Origin: JABFSS01 sp964449445 | GTDB lineage: Bacteria; Patescibacteriota; Gracilibacteria; Peribacterales; Peribacteraceae | Assembly (NCBI GenBank): GCA_964449445.1 | Contig: CAYUZT010000002.1 | Span: 138,858-202,857 of the forward strand | Length of the DNA: 64,000 nucleotides | Direction: 5' to 3' | Made by a program: the position numbers and the translations under genes | Part shown: one piece after another, positions 1 through 8,150 of the stretch | How the letters are laid out: every line of letters begins with the position of its first letter | Numbering within the stretch: position 1 is the first letter of the stretch | The notes under the pieces: model-generated | What the model saw: the letters and a program-made list of their open reading frames with translations, nothing else | Told to the model about the DNA's origin: nothing | The model's database searches: none

Positions 1-150
1 GAACCATTGCGAGAATATCTACAACCCCTTTCTTCAGGTAAGAATGTCATTGTGGAGTTGGATGATCAAAAAGTCGATCCAAATGATGTTCAGCACTCTT
101 ATTGGAGAATGTATTTGAAAAAGCAGCGGGATGGCCTTCGTGAGAAATAA
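1..150 (+). CDS. C-terminal end of an unrecognised protein (partial)
   Basis: An open frame enters from the left edge and ends at a TAA, leaving 49 residues. The visible part is charged and soluble, with acidic and lysine-rich patches and no membrane segment. The start and most of the protein lie outside the window, so the family cannot be named. A hairpin-rich stretch follows before the convergent SDR gene. Confidence 0.55.
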   Translation, partial: EPLREYLQPLSSGKNVIVELDDQKVDPNDVQHSYWRMYLKKQRDGLREK

Positions 151-232
151 GACGCAGCGACACTTATCCCCCGTACGTCCTGCGCGGAGCATTTCTTCAG
201 ATTACTCTTGATGATGCAGAGTTACTCGGCGC

Positions 233-325
233 GCGGGTCCTTCTCCCTTCGCAAAGGGAGAAGGGTAGGGATGAGGGTCCTTGGGTGGGGTCTCGTCACT
301 GGATCCTCACCCGCCCTCACCCTGC
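233..325. repeat. Intergenic inverted repeat of G-rich and C-rich words, terminator-like
   Basis: A perfect small stem (TTCTCCCTT, loop cgc, AAAGGGAGAA) is followed by a G-rich arm of words such as gggtaggg and gggtgggg, then a C-rich arm (cctcaccc, ccctcaccctgccc) and six T's. It lies between the ends of two convergent genes and could stop transcription from the left. It belongs to the word-built inverted repeats seen throughout the window. Confidence 0.6.
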
Positions 326-333
326 CCGTTTTT

Positions 334-1137
334 TCAGCCAATTCTTTTCATAAGTCTCCTCCAGAGCCCATCCCTCCCCAATATCCTCTGCCAGAATAGG
401 ACTCTCTTCGCCTGCCGCGCGCAGTACCGCAGACGCCACGCATTATCCGTCGCTGCCATAAGGATCAGTTCGGCAATGTTTTCCGGTGGGTCATAACTAT
501 CGACGTGTTTATCATGTGCTTTGCGTTTTTGTTCGTATTGCTCACGATATGCTGACTGGATTTGCGGATGAATCGACTCATACGCTGTGTGATGGAACTC
601 TGTGCGCGTGTTGCCTGGCTCTACGATCTTCACATGGACGTTGAAGGGACGTAGCTCATGCGCGAGCGACTCGCTAAAACCCTCCACAGCCCATTTACTG
701 GCGCTGTACGCCGCGTACCACGGTATGCCGATGAGGCCGAGGACGGAGGAAATGTTGATGATGGTTCCAGATTTTCGTTCACGCATCATCTTCGCCGCTC
801 GTCGGCTCACTTCCATCAATCCAAACACGTTCGCATCGAACATTTTGCGGATTTCCTCCGGCGGCGTGTCCTCAAAAGGGAGAAGAAGTCCGTAGCCGGC
901 GTTGTTGACGACGCAGTCGAGATTCACACCATCATTATTCAATTGCTCGAAACAACGATTAATCGATATACCGTCACCCACATCAATTTTCGTGGGAATG
1001 ATAGTGATATTCCTGAATTGTAGAACATCCGGATTCCTACTTCCCGCAAAAACTTTCCATCCGCGCTCAGCAAACAATTCACACGCGGCATGGCCAATAC
1101 CAGTACTGCAGCCGGTGATGAGGATGCTACGTATCAA
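334..1137 (-). CDS. Short-chain dehydrogenase/reductase
   Basis: A classical SDR oxidoreductase using NAD(P)(H); the substrate cannot be told. The N-terminal cofactor motif TGCSTGIG follows the first strand, NNAG lies near residue 85, and the active-site block has a serine pair (NISSVLG) and YSASK. The length of 267 residues is normal for the family. I chose a TTG start because it gives the usual short lead (MIRSILITG). An ATG at 1182 in the same frame would add 15 residues encoded by an intergenic inverted repeat, which is unlikely. It is on the same strand as galU, with that repeat between them. Reductases of this kind often act on lipids or sugars. Confidence 0.85.
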   Translation of the reverse strand: MIRSILITGCSTGIGHAACELFAERGWKVFAGSRNPDVLQFRNITIIPTKIDVGDGISINRCFEQLNNDGVNLDCVVNNAGYGLLLPFEDTPPEEIRKMFDANVFGLMEVSRRAAKMMRERKSGTIINISSVLGLIGIPWYAAYSASKWAVEGFSESLAHELRPFNVHVKIVEPGNTRTEFHHTAYESIHPQIQSAYREQYEQKRKAHDKHVDSYDPPENIAELILMAATDNAWRLRYCARQAKRVLFWQRILGRDGLWRRLMKRIG

Positions 1138-1140
1138 GAG

Positions 1141-1205
1141 GAAAGATGTAAGAGGTAAGAGGAAAATGAAAACATTTTCCATTTTCCACTTACCACTTTC
1201 CTCTC
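1141..1205. repeat. Inverted repeat of gtaagagg / ccacttac words
   Basis: The left arm holds gtaagaggtaagagg and aaaatg, and the right arm cattttcc, ccacttacc and cctctcac. The arms are complementary in words but not an exact palindrome. It fills the gap between galU and the SDR gene. Confidence 0.6.
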
Positions 1206-1218
1206 ACAATCGAAAATT

Positions 1219-2052
1219 TCAACCCAAGGCGCTCACCGCCGTTTTGTATCCCTCCGGCGTCCCGGTATCAAAACGTGTGCCTTCGAACACGTAGCCGTAG
1301 ATATCCATGGTTTTTGATTCGGCAATAAGTGCATCAATCAAGCGGATCTCCCCACTACTCCCCTCTTCGATCTTGTGCAGTTTTTCGAAAATCATTTTCG
1401 GGATGATGTACTTTCCGACGATCCCCAAATTGCTCGGTGCGTCCTGGGGCTTCGGTTTTTCCACCAGCGACTTCACCTTCCGCAGCCGCTCGTCAGGAGC
1501 GGATGTCTGCCACGCGGTATCGATATCCACAATCCCGTACTTGGAGACGAGATCCTTCTCCACTTCCTGCAGGCAGAGCATCGCCGCATTCTTCGGGAAG
1601 TCGAGATGTTTGAGGCCCGTTGTCAGTTGCTGCAGACCATTCTCCTTCCCGACGATCAGATCATCACCAAACAGAATCGCGAGCATGTCAGTCGTCACCC
1701 AACTGCGCGCCTGGAGCAGCGCGTGCCCGTCGCCCAGCATTTCATCTTGATAGACGACGTGGAAGTTCACGTTGTGATAGCGCGAGAGCTCTTCGAGCAT
1801 GTGCAGCTTGCCGCGCTTCTTCAGTTCACGTTCGAGCGCGGGCATGTCGTAAAAATACTGCGGGATCATTTCCTTTCCGCGGTTGATCACAAAGCAGATG
1901 TCGGTGACGCCGACGCTCAGGCATTCATCAACGAGCAGCGCGATGATCGGTTGATTGCCGATGGGCAGTAATTCCTTGGGAACGACCTTGGTCCACGGAA
2001 GAAATCTTGTCCCGAGGCCGGCAACCGGAAGAATGGCTTGTGTCAGCTTCAT
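1219..2052 (-). CDS. galU: UTP-glucose-1-phosphate uridylyltransferase
   Basis: Forms UDP-glucose from UTP and glucose-1-phosphate, the activated sugar for envelope glycans. The nucleotidyltransferase signature is at the N terminus (LPVAGLGTRFLPWTK, then VPKELLPIGNQP), followed by the GDDLIVG metal/nucleotide loop and a conserved VEKPKP block. At 277 residues it is a compact full-length member. The ATG gives the usual MKLTQAILPVAG opening. It fits with the glycosyltransferase and surface-protein genes elsewhere in the window. A thymidylyltransferase is less likely because the motifs match the GalU branch. Confidence 0.93.
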   Translation of the reverse strand: MKLTQAILPVAGLGTRFLPWTKVVPKELLPIGNQPIIALLVDECLSVGVTDICFVINRGKEMIPQYFYDMPALERELKKRGKLHMLEELSRYHNVNFHVVYQDEMLGDGHALLQARSWVTTDMLAILFGDDLIVGKENGLQQLTTGLKHLDFPKNAAMLCLQEVEKDLVSKYGIVDIDTAWQTSAPDERLRKVKSLVEKPKPQDAPSNLGIVGKYIIPKMIFEKLHKIEEGSSGEIRLIDALIAESKTMDIYGYVFEGTRFDTGTPEGYKTAVSALG

Positions 2053-2101
2053 AGTGGCCCTCCCGCGAGAGGGAAAACCATTCTAAACCCTGCTGCAGTT
2101 T

Positions 2102-2130
2102 TTGACAATTCGCCGTATTTTGAGTACAAT
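2102..2130 (+). promoter_or_regulatory. Sigma70-type promoter of the small gene at 2161
   Basis: TTGACA at 2102-2107 and TACAAT at 2125-2130 are 17 bases apart, a near-consensus promoter. Transcription would begin near 2137, about 24 bases before the ATG. Confidence 0.75.
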
Positions 2131-2160
2131 GTCCCGATACTTCCGTTCCAAACACACATT

Positions 2161-2439
2161 ATGAGCAGCAAGGCCGATAACGCACTGGAGCACGTTCATA
2201 ATCTCTACCTCATGCAATTCAAGATGCTCGATTTGCTTCAGCAAGATTTGAGTACGCCCGAGGCGCGGCGCGAGGCGCGGGAGAACATGAAGGAATTCCA
2301 ACAAATGCTCTCGCGTGCGGACTGGAGGTATATGGGGGGAGAAGATGTTCTCGAATCGCTCAAGAGTCTCCCGAGCGAAATGGAAGTGAAGTTGAAGACC
2401 AGCAGGGCGTCAGTCCGGGGAGTGCACAAGAAGCGGTAA
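2161..2439 (+). CDS. Small conserved-looking protein, function unknown
   Basis: Encodes 92 residues starting MSSKADNALEHVHNLYL. It is predicted to be mostly helical and charged, with heptad-like leucines and methionines in the first half and a basic C terminus (RGVHKKR). No catalytic motif or membrane segment is visible. The strong promoter just upstream supports a real gene. A role as a small helical adaptor is possible but unproven. Confidence 0.7.
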   Translation: MSSKADNALEHVHNLYLMQFKMLDLLQQDLSTPEARREARENMKEFQQMLSRADWRYMGGEDVLESLKSLPSEMEVKLKTSRASVRGVHKKR

Positions 2440-2442
2440 CAG

Positions 2443-2497
2443 AAAAGGGAGCAGGCGTTCCCGCCTGCGGACGCGGGCAAGAATGCCCGCTCCTTTG
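2443..2497. terminator. Branched terminator hairpin between convergent genes
   Basis: Outer arms AAAGGgAGC and GCTCCTTT enclose two inner stems, GCAGGCG/CGCCTGC and GCGGGC/GCCCGC. It lies just after the small gene and could terminate on both strands. Confidence 0.6.
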
Positions 2498-2516
2498 ATC
2501 AGGCTTCAGTTATCCT

Positions 2517-2559
2517 CACCCTTCGACTCGTCCGCCTAGGCGGACTCGCTCAGGGCAGG
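2517..2559. repeat. REP-like palindrome with a nested palindrome
   Basis: Outer arms CCCTTCGACTC and GCTCAGGG enclose GTCCGCC-ta-GGCGGAC. The outer unit recurs at 11352, 26477, 35743, 46761, 50520 and 62944. The inner unit recurs at 32167 and 50569. Confidence 0.75.
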
Positions 2560-2581
2560 CTCACAAGAGGAGCAGCTCCGC

Positions 2582-3037
2582 TTACGCTTCGCTGATTTTT
2601 ATAATTTTCACCTTCTCCTCTTTCGGGATAAGCACTTTCAGAATGCAATCTTTGCTGAACGTAGCGCGGACTTTGCGGGGGTCAATGGTGCCGGGGAGAG
2701 TGATGTTGCGTGAGAACGGCCCCCAGAAACATTCCTGCAGATAATACTGGTCGGCGGGAACGGTATCGGGCATCCGGCGGGTACCGCGGATCGTGAGCAC
2801 GTTCTCGTTCACTTCGATATCAATGTCACTCAAGCGCACGCCGGCAATGGGCGCACGGATGATCGTGTAGTCGTCCTGATCGTAAATATCGACGGCCAGT
2901 TTGCCCGCTCCGGGATCGGCGGGCGGAGAATTTTCCTTTGCGTCTGATTCCCGGCGAGATCCGAAGGAAAAGAGATTCTTTCCGGAACCGTTCTGATTGA
3001 GCGCGCTGAAGATGCCGTGAAACGATGAGCCACTCAT
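2582..3037 (-). CDS. Small heat-shock protein (Hsp20/alpha-crystallin)
   Basis: An ATP-independent chaperone that holds unfolded proteins. It has 151 residues. The alpha-crystallin domain covers about residues 45-140, with the strand signature DIDIEVNENVLTIRG, a following loop around YYLQECFWGPFSRNITLPG, and a conserved C-terminal L-x-I/V motif (KVLIPKEE). I chose the ATG; a GTG lies two codons upstream. A -10 box ends 8 bases before the ATG, so the mRNA is probably leaderless or nearly so. Confidence 0.92.
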   Translation of the reverse strand: MSGSSFHGIFSALNQNGSGKNLFSFGSRRESDAKENSPPADPGAGKLAVDIYDQDDYTIIRAPIAGVRLSDIDIEVNENVLTIRGTRRMPDTVPADQYYLQECFWGPFSRNITLPGTIDPRKVRATFSKDCILKVLIPKEEKVKIIKISEA

Positions 3038-3045
3038 GGTCACCT

Positions 3046-3075
3046 ATTGTAACAATCCCGCTTGGCAAAGAGCAA
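3046..3075 (-). promoter_or_regulatory. Promoter of the Hsp20 gene
   Basis: On the minus strand, TTGCTC (3070-3075) and TACAAT (3046-3051) are 18 bases apart. The -10 ends 8 bases before the ATG at 3037, leaving almost no 5' leader. Confidence 0.55.
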
Positions 3076-3157
3076 AAAGACGAGGTAGCGTAAAGGAAGA
3101 GTTGTGATGCTTTCGCTCAGGTGAGTGAGCAGCTACGCTACGGATGCAGATGCGGAC

Positions 3158-3185
3158 TTGCTCCGACAATGCGGATCAGTACAAT
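3158..3185 (+). promoter_or_regulatory. Promoter of the XRE regulator gene
   Basis: TTGCTC at 3158-3163 and TACAAT at 3180-3185 are 16 bases apart. It uses the same -35 and -10 words as the divergent Hsp20 promoter. Confidence 0.5.
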
Positions 3186-3229
3186 GCGTCAACTGCACGG
3201 CTACTCCATTCCTTTCTCTCTTCCTCATC

Positions 3230-3454
3230 ATGACTCCTGCACAATTGAAGAACGTCATCCGCCGCCTGCGCTTCGAACGAAGCATGACGCAAGAAGAGTT
3301 GGCGCTGCGCACGGGCGTCAGCCGCCAGACGATCATGAGTATTGAACGGGGAAAGACCAACCCCTCAATCCTCCTCGCACTCAAAATCGCATCGGCATTG
3401 GGAGTAGATGTGGAGCATGTGTTCACCATGGAGGGGAAGTTAGCTCCTGTGTGA
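3230..3454 (+). CDS. XRE-family helix-turn-helix regulator
   Basis: A 74-residue DNA-binding protein made almost only of a Cro/C1-type HTH (about residues 4-62): MTQEELALRTGVSRQTIMSI is the core helix-turn-helix, then ERGKTNPSILLALKIASALGV. Such one-domain proteins usually bind as dimers. It is divergent from the Hsp20 gene, with similar promoter words on both sides, so regulation of hsp20 is possible but not shown. The ATG at 3230 fits the domain better than earlier in-frame starts. Confidence 0.88.
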   Translation: MTPAQLKNVIRRLRFERSMTQEELALRTGVSRQTIMSIERGKTNPSILLALKIASALGVDVEHVFTMEGKLAPV

Positions 3455-3465
3455 GAGTGATTTGG

Positions 3466-3583
3466 GGAAAATGCCAGATGCCAAAAGCCAAATGCCAGGG
3501 AAACATGTGAAGTTTTTTAAAAATACAATTTTTCCAAATTTCCCTGGGTTTTGACTTTTGGTCTTTGGGTTTTTTCTGCGATC
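3466..3583. repeat. Word-built inverted repeat overlapping the 3' end of recJ
   Basis: The left arm is gatgccaaaagccaaatgcc plus agggaaa. The right arm is tttccctgg plus gttttgacttttggtc and ggttttttctgcga. Read on the minus strand, its edge (tcgcagaaaaaa) and its words match the insert at 63362 in the 23S rRNA gene. It supplies the last codons of recJ. Confidence 0.7.
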
Positions 3584-5202
3584 CGTATGTCATCCAAAAA
3601 CAACTGAGGTGACTTCCTCCCCTGCCAGGCGTCCATTCCTATTTTGCAGAGCAGATCCAGCGGCTGATCGGCTACTTCTTTCAGGTGCCCCAGATTGAAT
3701 CCGATCAGTTTGCGTCCGCGTACCGTTGCTTGAAGGTGCTTACCGCCTTTTCCCACGCAACGGACGTTCTCCATGCACACGCTCTCAATCACAAAGCGCG
3801 GCTCGGGATTTCCCTGACCGAACGGTTCCAAAACATTGAGGGAATCACACAGGTTTGCTGTCACGTGTTCGATTGTGAGCGCGCATTCCACGGTCAGTGT
3901 TGGGATGAGATTGGAGGGGTCGACGTACTCAGAAACATCGTCATTCAGATGTTTTTGCAGCGCCTGGAATGCGTCATACGGGAACGTGCATCCCGCGGCC
4001 ATGGCATGTCCGCCGAAGTTCAAGAGAAGTTCCGCGCATCGGGCAAGGCCTGCGGTCATGTCATACCCGGGGACGCTACGCAGCGATGCCGTGCACACGT
4101 CTCCCACGAGCGCGGCGACCAGGCTCGGCTTTCCGTACGCCTCGGAAAGTTTTCCGGCGAGCAGGCCGCAGATGCCGGGCGAATAGTCTTCGTGCACAAA
4201 GCAGAGGAAGCCTGCGGTCTCCATTTCCCCACGCGGAAGGAGATCTTCCAGATGGGCGGCAACGACGTCCTGCCGATCGCGGTTGAGCGTATCGAGTTCC
4301 AGGAGCGCGCTCGCGTCGCCCAGTAGTGCATGGAGCGCGATATGGGGATCCGCCATGCGTCCCGCGGCATTGATCCGGGGCGCCAGCCTAAACGCGATAT
4401 CGCGGCTCGAGTACGGTCCCTGCAGCCCCGCTTGCATACAGAGGAGCGCCAGAGGGCCCTCACGCAGCTGAGCGAGCGCCAGAAGGCCGCTGTGGGTCAG
4501 TGTGCGGTTGCCTCCGCGAAGCTCGACGATATCCGCAATCGTCCCGATCGCGGCAAGCGCGATATCGGTTCCGCGGTCTTCCCAGTCGGTCTTCCCGTCC
4601 ATCTCTTCCAGCGCGCTCACCAGGCTCCATGCGATGCCCGCTCCGCAGGGAGAAGAATCGAGCGGCGGGGTGGTCAGTTCCGGATGGAGGATGGCATGGG
4701 CGGGGGGCAGAATTTCCGCAGGACAGTGGTGATCGAGAATGATCGCATCGATGCCCGCGTCTTTCGCCTGCGTGATCGGTTCCAGCGCCGTGACACCGGT
4801 ATCCACCGTAATGAGGAGCGTGACACCCGCTTTCCGGAATTCCTCGATGCGCGAGCTCGTCAGTCCGTAGCCTTCGTTCAACCGGTGCGGCAGCCGCACG
4901 ACGGGTTGCACGCCGCGCCTGCGCAGGAAGCGGACGAGCAGAGAGGTCGAGGTGATGCCGTCGCAATCGTAATCGCCAAAGACGCCGATCGTTTCTCCGG
5001 ATGCTATCGCATCTCTGATCCTCGTCGCGGCTTTCTCGAAGTCGCGGAAGTGTCGCGCATCGTGCCCGAACTGTTCCAGGATTTCGCCTGCCCCGAGCGC
5101 ATCGATTCCGCGTCTCTGCAGAAGCGTCTCTGCCAGAGAATGCGTCCGAGGAGCGCAATCACTCATCATCCATCGCTTGCCGGTGAGCGACAATCGTTCC
5201 AT
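3517..5202 (-). CDS. recJ: Single-stranded-DNA-specific 5'-3' exonuclease RecJ
   Basis: Degrades single-stranded DNA 5' to 3' in recombination and mismatch repair. The DHH phosphoesterase motifs are visible: GVFGDYDCDGITS (about residue 78), LLITVDTGVTA and ILDHHCP. The DHHA1 domain follows (FGGHAMAAGC) and then an OB-like C-terminal domain. At 561 residues it is of normal length. I chose the ATG at 5202 (MERLSLTGKRW); an in-frame ATG at 5244 would add a hydrophobic lead. The final residues, about EKTQRPKVKTQGNLEK, come from an intergenic inverted repeat and resemble the peptide that could be read from a 23S rRNA insert. The original tail may therefore have been replaced. Confidence 0.93.
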   Translation of the reverse strand: MERLSLTGKRWMMSDCAPRTHSLAETLLQRRGIDALGAGEILEQFGHDARHFRDFEKAATRIRDAIASGETIGVFGDYDCDGITSTSLLVRFLRRRGVQPVVRLPHRLNEGYGLTSSRIEEFRKAGVTLLITVDTGVTALEPITQAKDAGIDAIILDHHCPAEILPPAHAILHPELTTPPLDSSPCGAGIAWSLVSALEEMDGKTDWEDRGTDIALAAIGTIADIVELRGGNRTLTHSGLLALAQLREGPLALLCMQAGLQGPYSSRDIAFRLAPRINAAGRMADPHIALHALLGDASALLELDTLNRDRQDVVAAHLEDLLPRGEMETAGFLCFVHEDYSPGICGLLAGKLSEAYGKPSLVAALVGDVCTASLRSVPGYDMTAGLARCAELLLNFGGHAMAAGCTFPYDAFQALQKHLNDDVSEYVDPSNLIPTLTVECALTIEHVTANLCDSLNVLEPFGQGNPEPRFVIESVCMENVRCVGKGGKHLQATVRGRKLIGFNLGHLKEVADQPLDLLCKIGMDAWQGRKSPQLFLDDIRIAEKTQRPKVKTQGNLEKLYF

Positions 5203-5294
5203 GAGGGAACGGTAGCAGAGGAAAAGGAACCCACCATAAAGCAAAAAGGTTTCTTTTTACCATGAATGAGATTATGGCTTACAGAAGAGGTTTA

Positions 5295-5321
5295 GGACGT
5301 TCCATAGGGGTGTGGAACAAC
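5295..5321. repeat. 27-base dispersed repeat, copy 1
   Basis: The stem is GTTCCA ... TGGAAC (5299-5304/5313-5318). The whole 27-base stretch, starting ggacgttcc, is repeated exactly in inverse orientation at 61845-61871, more than 56 kb away. Confidence 0.8.
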
Positions 5322-5329
5322 AGGAAAAA

Positions 5330-5385
5330 ATGGTGAAATGGTTACATGGTTAATCGGCTAACCATTCAACCATGTAGCCATTTTC
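5330..5385. repeat. Inverted repeat of aatggtt / aaccatt words
   Basis: The left arm is aaatggttacatggttaa and the right arm taaccattcaaccatg plus tagccatttt. It lies between the secreted-protein gene and the start of recJ. Confidence 0.6.
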
Positions 5386-5390
5386 TTTTG

Positions 5391-5906
5391 TTATTCCTGC
5401 ACAAACCTCTGGAGCATCCTCGCCCTCCGCAGTGTCCATAGTACAGCAGCAACCATCGCAATCACGCTCAGGACGGCAGCGGGGCCCGTTTGTGCGAGCG
5501 GCTTATCGGACTGCGTCTGCGCGATCGTGGATGCCAGGATGCTATTTTGCTGTGCGAGTCGTGCGAGCAACCGCGCGGTCAGAGGATCAAGACCGCCGTA
5601 GTTCTGCGGTGGAGGAACGAAGTCCTGAAAGTCTTCGGTGATAGCGGGCTCGAATTCGGGTGGCGGCAAGCCGTCATCGTGCACGGGATCCCACGGTTCC
5701 TGGATAATCGACGGATGTCGGTCCATGCGCAGCTGCTGCTCGAGGTCCGCGGACCACTGCGCGCCGCGCTGGTGGCTGGGCACGAGGAAGGCCCCATCGT
5801 TTTCCAGAAGGACATCTTCGGCAGTCATGTACGACTGCGCGATCCCCGTGAGAGGAGCACAGAATCCGATCAGTGCGACGGTGATGAGGAGTCGTGAACG
5901 CATCAT
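5391..5906 (-). CDS. Secreted or membrane-anchored protein, function unknown
   Basis: Encodes 171 residues. The N terminus is a signal peptide (MMRSRLLITVALIGFCAPLTG, cleavage likely near GIAQS). The middle is polar and rich in proline and acidic residues. One membrane helix lies near residues 140-160 (AAVLSVIAMVAAVLWTLRR), followed by a basic tail. The middle should face outside with the tail in the cytoplasm. No enzyme motif is visible. The next gene on the same strand also encodes an envelope protein. Confidence 0.7.
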   Translation of the reverse strand: MMRSRLLITVALIGFCAPLTGIAQSYMTAEDVLLENDGAFLVPSHQRGAQWSADLEQQLRMDRHPSIIQEPWDPVHDDGLPPPEFEPAITEDFQDFVPPPQNYGGLDPLTARLLARLAQQNSILASTIAQTQSDKPLAQTGPAAVLSVIAMVAAVLWTLRRARMLQRFVQE

Positions 5907-5931
5907 AGTAGTATAGCGAAAAAGGGGTGTT

Positions 5932-6951
5932 TCAGCAATCCTTCTTCCCGCTCAAAAGACAGTTGTAATAGCGCTGATCGTCCTGAATACCATCTCCGAG
6001 CGAATCGATTTTCCGGGGGTCTGTTTCCTTCCCATCCACTTTGCCGTTGAGATTGCGGTCTTCCCCGTTGCGGGTGCCGTAGGAAATGTTCACACACTTA
6101 TCGCCTCTATTGTCCTCACAGATTTTGCGGAATTTGTCGTCCTGGCATTCGCCGTCGCACAGACCGTCTCCGTCGGAATCCTTCAGGTTGGGATTCGTCT
6201 CGCCAAAGTCCAGCCGACCGTTCTGATTGGTATCTTCAATACCGTCCAGCAGCCCGTCGCCGTCGGTATCGCGTCGCGTCGGGCTGGTTCCCGACCGCAC
6301 TTCAGTCCAATCCTGCAGTCCGTCTCCGTCGGTATCCGGATTTCGGACATCGGTCAGGTACTGCCGCTCCAGTTGGTTATTGAGCTCGTCACCGTCCTCA
6401 TCGCTGCCGATCGGCAGTTCCTTCTCCGTCATGATGTAGCACGTCATGCCCCCGCGGAAGAGATCCAGTTGATGGCGGATGGCGTTCACCCTGATTTGCT
6501 GTGGCCGCAGGCGCGGCGGCTGGAACGGAGTAACCCGGTTCAGCGCATCCTCCCGCGCTTTCCGCCATGCACGTTCGGCTTCCGAGAGGAAAATTTTCCC
6601 GGGAAATCCGACGCTCTGCCGCAAATTCTGCGGATCGTTTTCCTCGGGGAAGCAGTAGCCCCAGTAGCGGATGTAACTGCCGCGGTGTCCCAGGAGCACC
6701 TCGCGGTTGATCGTGTCTATGGTCGGGGGAATGTGAAAGAACACGTGCCTCCCTTGTGGAATGGTGGCTCCGCTGCCAATGTCCACCGCGCTCAAGGTTT
6801 TCCAGTTTCCCGTCGACTGCTGCCGCTGGATGATGCGCGCCTGCAAAGAGGAACTGATGGACGGGAGTAGAGTGATAGCGCCAAAGAGCGCCGTTACCAT
6901 ACCGAGTGACAGCGCAGACCACATGCCGGCAACAATTTTTGGGTGTTTCAT
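5932..6951 (-). CDS. Membrane-anchored protein with calcium-binding type-3 repeats
   Basis: Encodes 339 residues with an N-terminal hydrophobic segment (about 8-32) that may be a signal anchor. The second half holds several thrombospondin type-3-like motifs of the DTDGDGLxD kind (NPDTDGDGLQDW, RRDTDGDGLLDG, DSDGDGLCDG, and weaker DRNLNGKVDGKE). These chains of aspartates usually bind calcium and stiffen surface proteins. A few cysteines near the C terminus may form disulfides. The substrate or partner is unknown. Confidence 0.75.
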   Translation of the reverse strand: MKHPKIVAGMWSALSLGMVTALFGAITLLPSISSSLQARIIQRQQSTGNWKTLSAVDIGSGATIPQGRHVFFHIPPTIDTINREVLLGHRGSYIRYWGYCFPEENDPQNLRQSVGFPGKIFLSEAERAWRKAREDALNRVTPFQPPRLRPQQIRVNAIRHQLDLFRGGMTCYIMTEKELPIGSDEDGDELNNQLERQYLTDVRNPDTDGDGLQDWTEVRSGTSPTRRDTDGDGLLDGIEDTNQNGRLDFGETNPNLKDSDGDGLCDGECQDDKFRKICEDNRGDKCVNISYGTRNGEDRNLNGKVDGKETDPRKIDSLGDGIQDDQRYYNCLLSGKKDC

Positions 6952-6978
6952 GGTTTCTCCCTATTATACCATACTTCC

Positions 6979-8079
6979 ATGCCCCGCGACTACTACTCCG
7001 TCCTCGGCCTTTCCCGTGATGCCTCGGCGGACGATATCAAGCAGGCGTATCGAAAACTCAGCAAGGAATGGCATCCCGACAAGCATAAAGGCGACAAGAA
7101 GGCGGAGGAGAAATTCAAGGAGATCAACCAGGCGTACGAGGCTCTCAGTGATTCCAAGAAGAAGCAGATGTACGACCAGTTCGGATCTACGGGACCGGGC
7201 TCGGGCTCGGGACCGGGCGGATTTGGAGCGGGATTTGGAGGATTTGATTTTTCAGGATTCGCGCAGGGGGGCGAGAGCATTAATTTCGGCGATCTGTTCG
7301 AAGGATTTTTTGGCGGCGGCGGAAGGCGCAGCCGGTCTGCGCGCGAAGAGCGGGGTGCCGATCGCGAAGTCGCCATCGCGATAGACTTCGCCGATGCGGT
7401 TTCGGGCATCAAGCAAACATTCACGCTGCGAAAACTTGTTCCCTGCTCGCAGTGCGCCGGTTCCGGCGCCGAAAAAGGCAGTGAACTTGTCACGTGCAAG
7501 GAATGCGGGGGCACGGGGCAGATTGTTCGCACGGTCCAGTCCTTCTTTGGCGCGGTGCAGCAAGCGAGCATCTGCCCGCGCTGTCATGGATCGGGGAAAG
7601 TACCCGAGACGCCATGCAAGAAGTGCTCCGGCGAAGGACGAATCGCGGACGACGCGACGGTGACGATCGATATCCCCGCCGGCATCGACGATGGGCAAAC
7701 ACTCCGCGTGCGCGGCGAAGGCGACGCGGGCAGACAGGGGGCGCCTGCGGGAGATCTCTACGTTCGCATTCAAGTGAAGCCCGATCCTCAGTTCATGCGT
7801 GACAGTGACGATGTCAGAACGACAGTGACGATCAGCGTTCCCGATGCGATCCTGGGTACGGAGATTCCTGTGGAGACCGTTTTAGGCTCTGTACAGCTGA
7901 AAATACTGGCAGGCACGCAGGCAGGACAAATTTTTCGCATAAAAAATAAAGGGATGCCGATCTTGAATACCAGCAGGCATGGAGATCACTTTGTCACAGT
8001 GAACGTAGATATCCCGAGTAAGCTCAGTAGAGAGGAGAGGAAGTTAGTGGAGGAGTGGAAGCGCTTACAAAAAGGGTGA
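6979..8079 (+). CDS. dnaJ: Chaperone protein DnaJ
   Basis: Hsp40 co-chaperone that stimulates the DnaK ATPase. The J domain (residues 1-70) carries HPD in WHPDKHKGD. A Gly/Phe-rich region follows (GFGAGFGGFDFSGF), then four CxxCxGxG zinc-binding repeats from about residue 155 (CSQCAGSG, CKECGGTG, CPRCHGSG, CKKCSGEG), and the substrate-binding C-terminal domain. At 366 residues it is full length. The ATG at 6979 gives the typical MPRDYYSVLG. A TATTAT box ends 11 bases before it. No dnaK or grpE is nearby. Confidence 0.97.
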   Translation: MPRDYYSVLGLSRDASADDIKQAYRKLSKEWHPDKHKGDKKAEEKFKEINQAYEALSDSKKKQMYDQFGSTGPGSGSGPGGFGAGFGGFDFSGFAQGGESINFGDLFEGFFGGGGRRSRSAREERGADREVAIAIDFADAVSGIKQTFTLRKLVPCSQCAGSGAEKGSELVTCKECGGTGQIVRTVQSFFGAVQQASICPRCHGSGKVPETPCKKCSGEGRIADDATVTIDIPAGIDDGQTLRVRGEGDAGRQGAPAGDLYVRIQVKPDPQFMRDSDDVRTTVTISVPDAILGTEIPVETVLGSVQLKILAGTQAGQIFRIKNKGMPILNTSRHGDHFVTVNVDIPSKLSREERKLVEEWKRLQKG

Positions 8080-8150
8080 CAAGGGTAATAGGGGTGACAA
8101 GAGTAATGAGAGACACCCTTGTCCCACTTGTTTCCCTTGTCACTCTCAGA
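8076..8150. repeat. Inverted repeat of gtgacaagg / cccttgtcac words
   Basis: The left arm is gggtgacaagggtaat plus aggggtgacaag and the right arm acacccttgtccc plus cccttgtcactc. It sits at the convergent ends of dnaJ and khpB and overlaps the dnaJ stop codon. Confidence 0.65.

Noticed and set aside
1138..1182. An N-terminal membrane segment on the SDR protein
   Set aside because: The extra residues are encoded by a word-built intergenic repeat; a TTG start gives the normal SDR N terminus.
6979..8079. Reassignment of UGA to glycine, as in Gracilibacteria
   Set aside because: UGA ends dnaJ and other genes at the expected family length, so it is a normal stop here.
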